64,000 nucleotides of DNA from the NCBI RefSeq assembly GCF_000374045.1, contig NZ_KB893386.1, positions 159,928 through 223,927 on the forward strand, in the 5' to 3' direction. Position numbers and translations under genes: made by a program. Shown here piece by piece: positions 17,712 through 26,201 of the stretch (its first letter is position 1; each line of letters starts with the position of its first letter). Source of the stretch: Segetibacter koreensis DSM 18137. GTDB lineage: Bacteria; Bacteroidota; Bacteroidia; Chitinophagales; Chitinophagaceae. The notes under the pieces were generated by a model. That model was not told where the DNA came from. It made no database searches and was given only the letters and a program-made list of their open reading frames with translations.

Positions 17712-19259
17712 TCACTTCAACTTTCTAATTTTATGATACTCATCATCATGCCATTGCAGCTCACCATTAACGACGTCTATCGTGGCGTATATCACGAACA
17801 CGGCAACGGCCTTTGGTAACGGTATTATTTCAGGTTTTTTATCTTCCAAGCATTCTGACAAATCTATTTTTTCAGGCGGCACACCTAATGCAACCGCTAA
17901 TTCAAATGGCTTTTCAACTCTCATGCAGCCATGACTAAAAAACCTTCTTTTTGCAAGAAAACCCAGCTTCACATTCGTATCATGAATATAGACATGATAT
18001 GGATTGTCAAAATCAAATTTTAAACGGCCCAGGGAATTATTACAACCAGGCCTTTGCCTTAATCGAAAAGGAAAATTTGAAACACTATATGCGCTCCAGT
18101 TAATGCCACTGCTGGCAATAACATTACCCTTATACAATACTTCAAGGTCCAGTACCTGAAGGTAGCCCCTATTCCTTTTTAACACGGGCAATATTTCCTT
18201 TGTAGCTATACTATATGGAACATTCCAATAGGGGTAATAAATAACGTTTTTAATTTCACTTATTAAGGTTGGGGTTGGGGTAGACGTTTTTCCCACCACC
18301 ATCCTGCTTTCTAGCTTTGTAATACCACTATCAAAAAAAGTTAAACGGTTTGCAGGTATGTTTATAGAAATGAATTTCCTGTCTTTCATCAAATTAAGCC
18401 ACCTGTACCAGCGTATGTTCCACCTAAGGGCTTCGAGCTTGTGCTCGATAGGTTCATTTAAAATTTTAAGACTATAATCTTTAATTGAAGATTGTACCGG
18501 AAGTAAATATTGTCGTTGAAATTTTTCTAAAGCAGCCGCTAAACCTTTAATCGTAGTGTCTGCTTCATTAAGATAACCAAGTTGCCGCAGCTTAATTACA
18601 AGATTTACGTTAGATAACTTTACTTCTTTACTCCTTATCACAACATCCTTAAAATCCTGGCGCTTATACAAGGCAAGCATACGCACGTATTCCTGTTTTA
18701 GGCAATTGTACTTATCCCCCGTTGGTTCAACTCTTATTAAGTTACCGACAAAATTTTTACTGGTTAAGGCAAGGCGCAAAGCAGAAATAAGGTCAAGGTT
18801 ATCAGGATGATATTTAACCGCGTTGTATTGCACAAAATTATAGTCACCACCATACGCAAGGTCATGCATAAAAGAAAGTGCTGCATCTGTATAAAATAAT
18901 TCTGCATTAATCGTATCTTCTATATTGGTCAATACTTTTTTCGCTTCTAAAAAGGTATAGTGATAAGAACCGGGATTTAAAGCATATAAGTCAGCGTTTG
19001 CCAGAAGATTAAGTAAATTATTTCTGTTAGCAGAATTTGAATAGGAGGAAAACCATTTCAATTCATTTTCCTCATAAAACTCATATACCATTTTGCCATG
19101 GTAAAAGTTATTGGTACCTATTTTGTTTAGTTGGTCCCTTAGACTAATAGTATAGCCGGCATAGTTTGTAACTGTATTTTGAGCTATAATCTGAAATGGA
19201 TTAATGATGACTGTGTTCATTAAAAGAAGCAGCATGAAAAAACTTCTTCCGGCCGGCAT
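17712..19259 (-). CDS. L,D-transpeptidase, YcbB/LdtD-like
   Basis: 515 residues with an N-terminal hydrophobic signal or anchor (FFMLLLLMNTVIINPFQIIAQ). Residues about 220-255 form a peptidoglycan-binding-like segment (LRQLGYLNEADTTIKGLAAALEKFQRQY). The YkuD catalytic domain follows at about 300-470, with KLGFLAKRRFFSHGCMRV: His443 and nucleophile Cys445. The size and the domain inserted before YkuD resemble E. coli YcbB (LdtD), which makes 3-3 cross-links in peptidoglycan from tetrapeptide donors. It acts in the periplasm. There is a 169-bp gap from the PEP synthase gene, so it probably has its own promoter. Confidence 0.87.
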   Translation of the reverse strand: MPAGRSFFMLLLLMNTVIINPFQIIAQNTVTNYAGYTISLRDQLNKIGTNNFYHGKMVYEFYEENELKWFSSYSNSANRNNLLNLLANADLYALNPGSYHYTFLEAKKVLTNIEDTINAELFYTDAALSFMHDLAYGGDYNFVQYNAVKYHPDNLDLISALRLALTSKNFVGNLIRVEPTGDKYNCLKQEYVRMLALYKRQDFKDVVIRSKEVKLSNVNLVIKLRQLGYLNEADTTIKGLAAALEKFQRQYLLPVQSSIKDYSLKILNEPIEHKLEALRWNIRWYRWLNLMKDRKFISINIPANRLTFFDSGITKLESRMVVGKTSTPTPTLISEIKNVIYYPYWNVPYSIATKEILPVLKRNRGYLQVLDLEVLYKGNVIASSGINWSAYSVSNFPFRLRQRPGCNNSLGRLKFDFDNPYHVYIHDTNVKLGFLAKRRFFSHGCMRVEKPFELAVALGVPPEKIDLSECLEDKKPEIIPLPKAVAVFVIYATIDVVNGELQWHDDEYHKIRKLK

Positions 19260-19428
19260 TATTTAATTATTCTGTTTAAAGCGTTTGGAGTGAATCTGCT
19301 ATTAAAAAATCAATATTACAAAGTCGTTTGTTTTATGATCTTTGCAGCTTAGTTTGTCTTACGTACGCCCTATATGTACCATTACTATCAAGGTCTTTTT
19401 TAAAAGAAAGCATTTGGAAAATAAATGT

Positions 19429-21864
19429 TTAAGCATGCAAACCGACAGGTTGCAATAAAGGCTCTTCTTTTCGCTTTCTATTTATTTTATCTTCTGCCTT
19501 CAGCATATTGTCAATACCGGTAAGCAGGGCATCGGGATTAAATGAAATACTGTTAATGCCTTCTTCAATTAAAAATTCAGCAAAATCAGGCATGTCACTA
19601 GGCGCTTGTCCACAAAGGCCTATTTTAATTTTATTATTTCTTGCTGATTTTATTGCCTTAGAAATAAGTTGCTTGACTGCAGGATCTTTCTCTGAAAATA
19701 TATCTCTTACCAAATTGGAGTCTCGATCGAGCCCGAGTGTAAGCTGAGTTAGATCATTTGAACCAATTGAGAAACCGTCGAAAACTTTTGCAAACTGGTC
19801 GGCTAATAAAACGTTACTTGGTATTTCGACCATCATATATATTTCAAGATCATTTGCTCTTTGCTTAAGCCCAAAACCTTCCATTACGGCAATTACCTTT
19901 TTACCTTCATCTACTGTTCGGCAAAATGGTATCATCAGTTTTACGTTTGTAAATCCCATTTCTTCCCTAACCTTTTTCATGGCAGCACATTCCAATTCAA
20001 ACCCATCTTTGTACATGGGGTTGTAATACCGGGAAGCGCCCCTGAAACCTAGCATCGGGTTTTCCTCAGCAGGTTCAAATTGCTTTCCCCCTATTAGGTT
20101 GCTATATTCATTTGTTTTAAAATCAGACATTCTGACAATCACATCTTTCGGATAAAAAGCCGCAGCGATAGTAGCAACTCCCTGTGCAAGTTTTTCAATA
20201 AAATATTCCTTTTTGTTGCTATAACCAAAAGTTAGTTCACTAATCTCTCCTTTTACTTTTTCATCATTAATTTGTTCAAACCGCGTTAAAGCCAATGGAT
20301 GAATTTTAATATCGTGCATTATCAGAAATTCCATTCGTAACAAACCAACACCTTTATTAGGTAAAAATGATAAATGAAATGCCTGCGAAGGGTCTCCTAA
20401 TATAAACATAGGGCTGGCATCAGGCATAGTTTCATAAGAAATACTTTCTTTTGAAACTGTCCATTCTGCTTTACCATCATAAATAAAACCTGTAACGCCT
20501 TCGGCACAACTTACTGTTATCTCCTGGCCGTCTTTTATTACCTCAGTTGCATTGCCACAACCTACTACTGCAACAGTGCCAAGTTCACGTGCAACTATAG
20601 CTGCATGACTCGTTCTGCCTCCTTTGTTGGTAATAATTGCGCCTGCCTTTTTCATTATAGGATCCCAGTCGGGAGTAGTTATGTCAGTTACCAATACTTC
20701 ACCCTGCTGTAATAAATCGGCATCTTTTGGAGATTTTATAATTCTTGCTTTTCCTGCACTTATTTTTTCGCCTAATGCTATTCCTTCGGTTAACTTTCGT
20801 CCCTTCTTTAAAATGACATAATTATTTATAAAAACCTGGTTTTTATTTTTTGCCTGTACTGTTTCCGGTCTTGCCTGCACAATAAACAGCTCGCCGGTAA
20901 TTCCATCTTTTGCCCATTCAATATCCATTGGCTTGTCATAGTGTTTTTCTATTGTGACGCACCATGAAGCAAGTTTTTTTACATCGTTCTCATTTACCGA
21001 AAACGATTTTCTTTTATCGTCGGCAGTAGCAATGTTTACAACGGGTTTATTGTAATTTGAACTATCTGAGGGATAAATCATGGTCCATTCTTTTCCACCA
21101 ATTTTTTTGTTGATAATGGGATTGAAAGCAGTATCAATATGTGGCTTAAAAAGGATAAACTCATCGGGAGTTGATTGTCCCTGTACAATATTTTCGCCCA
21201 ATCCGTAAATACTGTTTATCACTACCACATTGTCAAAGCCGGTATCAGGATCAAGAGTAAATGCTACGCCAGATGAAGAAAGATCTGACCTCACCATTTT
21301 TTGAACACCTACAGATATTGCAATATCCACATTTCCAAAGCCATTCTCGTGCCTGTAATAAATCGCTCTGTCGGTAAATAATGAAGTAAAGCACTTATGA
21401 ACCGCATTTACCAGCGCATCTTCTCCCCTGATATTTAAAAAGCTTTCAAGTTGGCCCGCAAAGCTGGCCGAAGGCAGATCCTCGGCTGTCGCACTGCTTC
21501 GTACCGCAACGGAAATATTTTCATCCTCACCGCAAAGCTGGTAATGGGCATTTTTTATTGCTACAACCAGTTTATGTGGCAGAGGATTTTCAAGTATCAA
21601 TTGCCTCGCAGCCTTTCCTGTTTCGGCTAAATTTGAAAAATTCCTGGTGTCAAGTTTTTCGAAAATCTTTGATAGAGGGCTTTGAATATTATTCTCATTA
21701 AGAAAAATTCTGTACGCTTCAGCAGTAATAGCAAAACCATCAGGAATATGAACGCCTTTACTACTCAGGTTGCTATACATTTCACCCAAAGAAGCATTTT
21801 TACCGCCAACCAAGGCAATATCATTTATTGAAATCTCAGAAAACGTTTTTATTACAGGTATCAT
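19429..21864 (-). CDS. ppsA: Phosphoenolpyruvate synthase
   Basis: 811 residues. The N-terminal ATP-grasp domain starts with LVGGKNASLGEM and contains VAVRSSATAEDLPSASFAGQ. The swivelling phospho-His domain has GGRTSHAAIVARELG, with the phosphorylated His at about residue 419. The C-terminal PEP-binding barrel has GVGLLRMEFL, SIGSNDLTQLTLGLDRD and GLCGQAPSD with the catalytic Cys near the end. It converts pyruvate, ATP and water to PEP, AMP and phosphate for gluconeogenesis. It follows a universal stress protein gene after 76 bp with no promoter box between, so the two are probably one transcript under palindrome C. Confidence 0.93.
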   Translation of the reverse strand: MIPVIKTFSEISINDIALVGGKNASLGEMYSNLSSKGVHIPDGFAITAEAYRIFLNENNIQSPLSKIFEKLDTRNFSNLAETGKAARQLILENPLPHKLVVAIKNAHYQLCGEDENISVAVRSSATAEDLPSASFAGQLESFLNIRGEDALVNAVHKCFTSLFTDRAIYYRHENGFGNVDIAISVGVQKMVRSDLSSSGVAFTLDPDTGFDNVVVINSIYGLGENIVQGQSTPDEFILFKPHIDTAFNPIINKKIGGKEWTMIYPSDSSNYNKPVVNIATADDKRKSFSVNENDVKKLASWCVTIEKHYDKPMDIEWAKDGITGELFIVQARPETVQAKNKNQVFINNYVILKKGRKLTEGIALGEKISAGKARIIKSPKDADLLQQGEVLVTDITTPDWDPIMKKAGAIITNKGGRTSHAAIVARELGTVAVVGCGNATEVIKDGQEITVSCAEGVTGFIYDGKAEWTVSKESISYETMPDASPMFILGDPSQAFHLSFLPNKGVGLLRMEFLIMHDIKIHPLALTRFEQINDEKVKGEISELTFGYSNKKEYFIEKLAQGVATIAAAFYPKDVIVRMSDFKTNEYSNLIGGKQFEPAEENPMLGFRGASRYYNPMYKDGFELECAAMKKVREEMGFTNVKLMIPFCRTVDEGKKVIAVMEGFGLKQRANDLEIYMMVEIPSNVLLADQFAKVFDGFSIGSNDLTQLTLGLDRDSNLVRDIFSEKDPAVKQLISKAIKSARNNKIKIGLCGQAPSDMPDFAEFLIEEGINSISFNPDALLTGIDNMLKAEDKINRKRKEEPLLQPVGLHA

Positions 21865-21940
21865 AAAAACTCGGTTTATATATGTAAGTTATTGGTACAA
21901 TTCTGCCATCTACAGCAAAGGAAGATTTGCTGTTTTATTG

Positions 21941-22759
21941 TTATAGATGACTAATGAAAATGGGAATAGTATGGCTATTAATGATATCGTCTGCAAAACT
22001 TTTTTTGAAGGCCATAGATAAACCAGGCCGGTCATAAGCGCCTGTAATAACCATGGCATTTTTATGTGTATTTATCCAAAAAGAAAAAGTCTTCTTTGAA
22101 AAGTTTAAATGTTCAAAATTCAATAGTTTAAAATGCCTTGCCGCAAATTCTTCAATGTACTCCAGGTCAGGTATTTCCTTATCGGCTTCATCATTAAAGT
22201 ATACAATTGTTGTTTCTAATTCGCAGTACTGTGGAAAAAGATAAATAAACTGCTTAAGGGCATAAACACTGTCTTTTTTTCCATCGTATGCAAATACAAT
22301 TTCATTAATTGGTTCCACCTTATCAGGAACTACAATTATCGGACACTCTGCTGCATGAAGCGTTTGCTGAAGAACAGATTTTGCTTCACTGTCGCTCAAA
22401 TTAGAGAAAAATGCTGCGCCACCTATTACCATAAAATCGGCAAACCGCGATTCTTTTACGAGATCAGAAATATCCCACGTATCACTTTCCTCATGAATTC
22501 TGTATTCGATCTGATTTTTTTCACAGTATTCTTTAAATTCTTTTATTCCTTGTAGAAATGCATCGTTTTCTTCCTCTGTATAAGACAAATAAGGACCTGC
22601 ATCAGGAGCAAAGGTGTTGGGAATGACAAGACCATAATTAAGAGAATGAAAAAAAGCTCCGGTCAATAAAAAAGGTTCATTTTCAGAAAGAGAACTTACA
22701 AATTGAAAAGCCGCCTTTGAAAAATTTTTACCATCACAGACAAATAGGATCTTTTTCAT
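21941..22759 (-). CDS. Universal stress protein, double domain
   Basis: 272 residues, two tandem UspA-like domains (about 1-135 and 140-272). The strands are clear (KKILFVCDGKNFSKAAFQFVSSL, DFMVIGGAAFF, ECPIIVVPDK; NEIVFAYDGKKDSVYALKQFIYLF, AMVITGAYDR). The ATP-binding motif G-2x-G-9x-G(S/T) is absent from both domains, so nucleotide binding is doubtful. It resembles the proteins at 23477 and 24327 closely in layout (SFFHS-, VHEESD-, YAIKQFxYLFPQY-type segments), so the three are paralogues. It lies upstream of ppsA, with palindrome C and a TAGTTTTG box in front. Confidence 0.85.
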   Translation of the reverse strand: MKKILFVCDGKNFSKAAFQFVSSLSENEPFLLTGAFFHSLNYGLVIPNTFAPDAGPYLSYTEEENDAFLQGIKEFKEYCEKNQIEYRIHEESDTWDISDLVKESRFADFMVIGGAAFFSNLSDSEAKSVLQQTLHAAECPIIVVPDKVEPINEIVFAYDGKKDSVYALKQFIYLFPQYCELETTIVYFNDEADKEIPDLEYIEEFAARHFKLLNFEHLNFSKKTFSFWINTHKNAMVITGAYDRPGLSMAFKKSFADDIINSHTIPIFISHL

Positions 22760-22790
22760 AACCTGTATTTTATTGTTTAAATGTTTGCTT

Positions 22791-22798
22791 CAAAACTA
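22791..22798 (-). promoter_or_regulatory. -7 promoter box TAGTTTTG (usp-ppsA)
   Basis: Perfect TAnnTTTG on the minus strand, 32 bp before the ATG at 22759. Its end is 58.5 bp from the centre of palindrome C. Confidence 0.55.
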
Positions 22799-22842
22799 TC
22801 GTTTCATGCAATTTTTTATTATGACACGGAAAAAGATGTTTT

Positions 22843-22856
22843 ATGACATTCGTCAG
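22843..22856. promoter_or_regulatory. FNR/CRP-type palindrome C (ATGAC-ATTC-GTCAG)
   Basis: A 5-4-5 site with four of five symmetric pairs; its left half is identical to that of palindrome A. It is about -63 from the inferred transcription start of usp-ppsA, close to the class I activator position (-61.5). Confidence 0.5.
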
Positions 22857-22917
22857 CTTTTCGTTGATTCTATAAGAGAAAGGAAGTGAGGAAAAAAAGA
22901 GGCGCTAAGATTTGAAA

Positions 22918-22937
22918 GTACAAGTGTAAGACGCAAG
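22918..22937 (+). repeat. Interspersed intergenic repeat, copy 1
   Basis: GTACAAGTGTAAGACGCAAG; 18 of 20 positions are identical to copy 2 at 26608. Both lie in gene-free DNA. Confidence 0.4.
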
Positions 22938-22995
22938 AAAAGCTCAAAATAATAATTGCATCGCCACGTCCAAAATCGATTTTTATATACACCAA

Positions 22996-23469
22996 TTACA
23001 CAACCCAATTATTATGAAAAATATTTTTATTAAAGGGGTATTTGTAAAGAACCAGCAAACCCGCTGCCCAGATTATACCACTTGGAAAAGCGGATGCAAT
23101 GCCAAGTGGGGAAATAGCAACAAGGAAAATCACTCCCCCTAAGCAGGCAATTTTAAAGATAACGCCGCGCGAAAGGAGTCCCAGCCCAATAAAGAGTTGG
23201 CAAACAGCAATAAAGGATACAATAGGGGTAATGTAATTCGAAAAAATGCCGTTGATGATATCGCGGTAAAATCCTATAGCATATTGGCTAAAGCCAAGAT
23301 AAAAGTCTGGAGTTTTGCGAACACCGGTCCAGTTCGTCCAGGCAGCCCAAATGAATAACGCCGCAAATAAAACCCGTGCAAGTTCTTTCCACTTAAGGCT
23401 TATGAAAAAAAATGTAATAGCAACAAGGTTTGAAATAAAATATGCTATTAGTATTTGAGCAGGGTTCAT
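22996..23469 (-). CDS. Small DoxX-like integral membrane protein
   Basis: 157 residues, with about four to five hydrophobic helices (about 5-25, 30-45, 75-105, 110-130, 130-148) and few charged residues. Segments such as ARVLFAALFIWAAWTNWTG and VCQLFIGLGLLSRGVIFKIACLGGVIFLVAISPLG have the helix pattern of DoxX/DoxD-like proteins, but the match is from memory and not strong. It starts 7 bp after the universal stress gene at 23477, so it is the last gene of a usp-usp-membrane protein operon. That operon is driven from the divergent promoter near 25185. A role in respiration or redox stress is inferred from context only. Confidence 0.65.
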   Translation of the reverse strand: MNPAQILIAYFISNLVAITFFFISLKWKELARVLFAALFIWAAWTNWTGVRKTPDFYLGFSQYAIGFYRDIINGIFSNYITPIVSFIAVCQLFIGLGLLSRGVIFKIACLGGVIFLVAISPLGIASAFPSGIIWAAGLLVLYKYPFNKNIFHNNWVV

Positions 23470-23476
23470 AATAAAT

Positions 23477-24313
23477 TTATTTATGTGCTATGAACAAAGG
23501 AATTTCAACTTCTGCTATCAGCAAATCAGCGATACTCTGGTAGAGCCATCTTGAGAAAGAACTGCGCTGGTAAGCGCCGAGTATAAGCATGCAGTTTTTA
23601 TTTTCTGCCTGCAGATGTTTTACTAATGCTTCATCGGTATGGTCGCTTTTAATAATTGACTGAAGAACTGTAGCATACTTTCTCTTCAGTAATTCTTTTA
23701 GCAAATGTTGATTTGGAAAATGGTTTGAATGCTTATCATCTGTAATCATTAGTATTTCTACCTCCTTCAACGGTGTAGCCGGAAAAAGATAACTGAATTG
23801 CCTGATAGCGTAAACAGATGAAGGGCTGCCATCATAAGCAAAAACAAACTTTTCAATGGGTTTAAACTCTGCAGGAACAACAATCACAGGACAATCAGCA
23901 TCTGATAATAGATTTTTCATAAACAAACTGGGTTTTGAAGAATCCCAGTTAGAAAATTTTTCATTTTCATCTATCAATATCATATCAGAATAATGACTCT
24001 CACGCAGTAAAGATTTAAGTGCGAATGTTTTATCACGATGAATATTATAATTTACTCCTTCAGCCTCAAACCTTGTTTGAACATTTTTTTTAGACACAGC
24101 CCGTAACTGTTCTTCTTTCTTCACAAGCGTATCCATTTGCGACCAATCAGTAAATACGTAATCCTCATCCGCCTCTGGTCTTGCATGATATACCATCTCT
24201 TCCAGGAAAGCTGCAACAATATGTGCATTAAATTCTTTAGCGAAGTAAACAGAATAATCAACTGTACTTTCTGACAATTTTAGAGCATCTAAGGCGGCTA
24301 TTACTTTGATCAT
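23477..24313 (-). CDS. Universal stress protein, double domain
   Basis: 278 residues from the ATG at 24313. A TTG at 24343 would overlap the upstream gene and add residues before the first Usp strand (MIKVIAALDALKLSES), so I reject it. It has two Usp domains (VIAALDAL...MILIDENEKF...CPVIVVPAE and FVFAYDGSPSSVYAIRQFSYLFPATP...MLILGAYQRSS...IPLFIAHK). Neither has the G-2x-G-9x-G(S/T) ATP motif. It lies 13 bp after the preceding usp gene and 7 bp before the membrane protein gene, in one operon. Confidence 0.85.
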   Translation of the reverse strand: MIKVIAALDALKLSESTVDYSVYFAKEFNAHIVAAFLEEMVYHARPEADEDYVFTDWSQMDTLVKKEEQLRAVSKKNVQTRFEAEGVNYNIHRDKTFALKSLLRESHYSDMILIDENEKFSNWDSSKPSLFMKNLLSDADCPVIVVPAEFKPIEKFVFAYDGSPSSVYAIRQFSYLFPATPLKEVEILMITDDKHSNHFPNQHLLKELLKRKYATVLQSIIKSDHTDEALVKHLQAENKNCMLILGAYQRSSFSRWLYQSIADLLIAEVEIPLFIAHK

Positions 24314-24326
24314 ACAATAAACGGTT

Positions 24327-25151
24327 TTAGCGATTATGTGCAATAAATAGTATTGCAGACGGGTGTTTTATCATATCCTCAACAAAATTTTTCTTTAAGA
24401 TCGACGACAGACCAGACCTTTTGTAGGAGCCTGAGATAAAGATGGTGTTTTTGTTTTTGCGTGACCAGTCCGCTATATATTGTTTCGGGTCAAAAAAGAG
24501 CTCTTTAAAATTAAGGTTTGAGAAATGCCGACCGGCAAATTCTTCCAGGTAGTCTAGGTCTGGTATTTCATCATCTGTTTTGTCAACCCAATATACTATA
24601 TCAGTTGGCAATTGGGTATATTGAGGAAACAGGTAACAAAACTGTTTTATAGCAAACATAATTTCCTTTTTTCCATCATAAGCAATAGTAATATGCGTAA
24701 CGGGGCTATAATCTTCAGGTATTACCAGCAATGGACATTCGGAACAATGCAAAACATCCTTCATAAAACTATTTGGCTGATCAACATCTATATGACTAAA
24801 AAAAAGTTGTTCACTCATTACAACAGCATCTGCAAATCGTGTCTCCTTTATAAAGTCATCGAGTTTAAATACGTCACTCTCCTCATGTACACGATACTCG
24901 ATTCCATTTTGCTTGCATTTTTGTTCAAATTTTTCAATGCTGCTATTGACAGCTTTAATGTCTGTATCTGTAAAAGCAAGTATAGGTTCAGGGGCAAATT
25001 CAACAGTTGCAGGGGCTACCACATCAAAATTGGCGGAGTGAAAAAAAGCGCCTGTCAATAAAAGAGCCTCAGTTTCATTTAAGTTTTCTACAAATTTAAA
25101 AGCACCTGATGGAAAATTATTAACGTCGCACACAAATACTATTTTTTTCAT
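24327..25151 (-). CDS. Universal stress protein, double domain
   Basis: 274 residues, first gene of a three-gene operon (24327, 23477, 22996). The domains start with KKIVFVCDVNNFPSGAFKFVENL and THITIAYDGKKEIMFAIKQFCYLFPQYTQ. Its closest relative in the window is the protein at 21941: both share GAFFHS, EYRVHEESD-type and LDYLEEFAGRHF/LEYIEEFAARHF segments. The ATP-binding glycine motif is missing in both domains (FISGSYKRSGLSSILKKNF). It probably acts as a cytoplasmic stress adaptor. The promoter is the minus-strand TAGCTTTG at 25183-25190 with palindrome D upstream. Confidence 0.85.
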   Translation of the reverse strand: MKKIVFVCDVNNFPSGAFKFVENLNETEALLLTGAFFHSANFDVVAPATVEFAPEPILAFTDTDIKAVNSSIEKFEQKCKQNGIEYRVHEESDVFKLDDFIKETRFADAVVMSEQLFFSHIDVDQPNSFMKDVLHCSECPLLVIPEDYSPVTHITIAYDGKKEIMFAIKQFCYLFPQYTQLPTDIVYWVDKTDDEIPDLDYLEEFAGRHFSNLNFKELFFDPKQYIADWSRKNKNTIFISGSYKRSGLSSILKKNFVEDMIKHPSAILFIAHNR

Positions 25152-25182
25152 ATCAAGAAAAATTGAGAAGTTAAATTGTAAT

Positions 25183-25190
25183 CAAAGCTA
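25183..25190 (-). promoter_or_regulatory. -7 promoter box TAGCTTTG (usp operon, leftward)
   Basis: Perfect TAnnTTTG on the minus strand. Its end is 58.5 bp from the centre of palindrome D, mirrored exactly by the rightward box at 25293. Confidence 0.6.
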
Positions 25191-25234
25191 AAAAGTCTCT
25201 TTTAGTGTATTTATGATGCGTGGTATGAGTTCTT

Positions 25235-25248
25235 ATGATTTAAATCAG
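25235..25248. promoter_or_regulatory. FNR/CRP-type palindrome D between divergent usp genes (ATGAT-TTAA-ATCAG)
   Basis: The inner 12 bp, TGATTTAAATCA, is a perfect palindrome and contains the FNR half-site cores TGAT and ATCA at the FNR spacing. Identical -7 boxes lie 58.5 bp from its centre on both sides, so one bound dimer could activate both promoters. Confidence 0.65.
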
Positions 25249-25292
25249 CTTTCGGACTAACGGGAGTTAGTTAAAAAAATGTCGGGTAATAA

Positions 25293-25300
25293 TAGCTTTG
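25293..25300 (+). promoter_or_regulatory. -7 promoter box TAGCTTTG (usp, rightward)
   Basis: Perfect TAnnTTTG, 19 bp before the ATG at 25320. Same sequence and same distance from palindrome D as the leftward box. Confidence 0.6.
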
Positions 25301-25319
25301 AAATTAAAATCATTCTGTA

Positions 25320-26201
25320 ATGGAAACTATATTAATTGCAACAGATTTTTCCCCCGCTTCACACAATGCAATGGTATATGGAGTAGAACTGGCTAAATTT
25401 CTTCAGGCAAAACTGGCACTTCTTCATGTCTGCGAACCTATATTATCAGCAACAGATACGGTTGTAGTAATGACGGGGGAAGAATTGAAGGAACAAAGTA
25501 ACCAGCTTTTGCATAAGGAAATACAGGACCTACAGGGTGCAGAAACGCTTAATGTAGAATATTTTGTTGAAGAAGGACTGCCCTCAGAAACTATTAAATG
25601 GGTTGCAAAGAGAGTTAAGGCAAAGTGGATCGTGACCGGCATGAGAGGTGGTGGTGGCATTGCACGAAAAATATTTGGCAGTACTGCTATTTCACTAAGT
25701 CGCAAACCCTGCGTGCCATTAATAATTGTACCCGAACATGCACGTTTCGCCCCTCCTAAAAGCATTGCTCTTGCAAGCGATATAGGCGATGAGACTGATG
25801 TACGTATAATAGACCCATTAGAAGAGTTTGGCATAAAATGCAACGCGACCATGTACGTAGTAAGAGTTATAAAAAAAGGAATGGATGAATTTCTCGAAAG
25901 GTTAATGCGGCCAACCCGGGTAAAATGGCATTGTCGGGAATTACATCCTTCTTTCGAATTTGTAAGTAACAACGACGTTGCACATGCTATGAATGAATTT
26001 GTAAAAGAACATAATGTTGATTTGATTGCGATGGTTGCGCATGAACATAATATTTTTGAAAGGCTTTTTGTAAAAAGCGACATTAAGGAAATGATGTTCC
26101 GTACACATGTGCCTGTTGTTATTCTTCCCGAAAAACCAGCTGCCCAGTCTAACAAAGTAGATGATGAGGTGGATGACAGCGTGGCTCAAGGTCATGCATA
26201 A
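25320..26201 (+). CDS. Universal stress protein with intact ATP-binding motif
   Basis: 293 residues, two domains. The N-terminal domain is a standard UspA fold (METILIATDFSPASHNAMVYGVELAKFLQAKLALLHVCEP). It has the full nucleotide motif G-2x-G-9x-G-S in GMRGGGGIARKIFGST, so it should bind ATP. The C-terminal domain (about 145-280) lacks it. The last 15 residues are acidic. This protein is clearly different from the three minus-strand paralogues, which have no ATP motif. It is divergently transcribed from them and shares palindrome D. Confidence 0.88.
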   Translation: METILIATDFSPASHNAMVYGVELAKFLQAKLALLHVCEPILSATDTVVVMTGEELKEQSNQLLHKEIQDLQGAETLNVEYFVEEGLPSETIKWVAKRVKAKWIVTGMRGGGGIARKIFGSTAISLSRKPCVPLIIVPEHARFAPPKSIALASDIGDETDVRIIDPLEEFGIKCNATMYVVRVIKKGMDEFLERLMRPTRVKWHCRELHPSFEFVSNNDVAHAMNEFVKEHNVDLIAMVAHEHNIFERLFVKSDIKEMMFRTHVPVVILPEKPAAQSNKVDDEVDDSVAQGHA

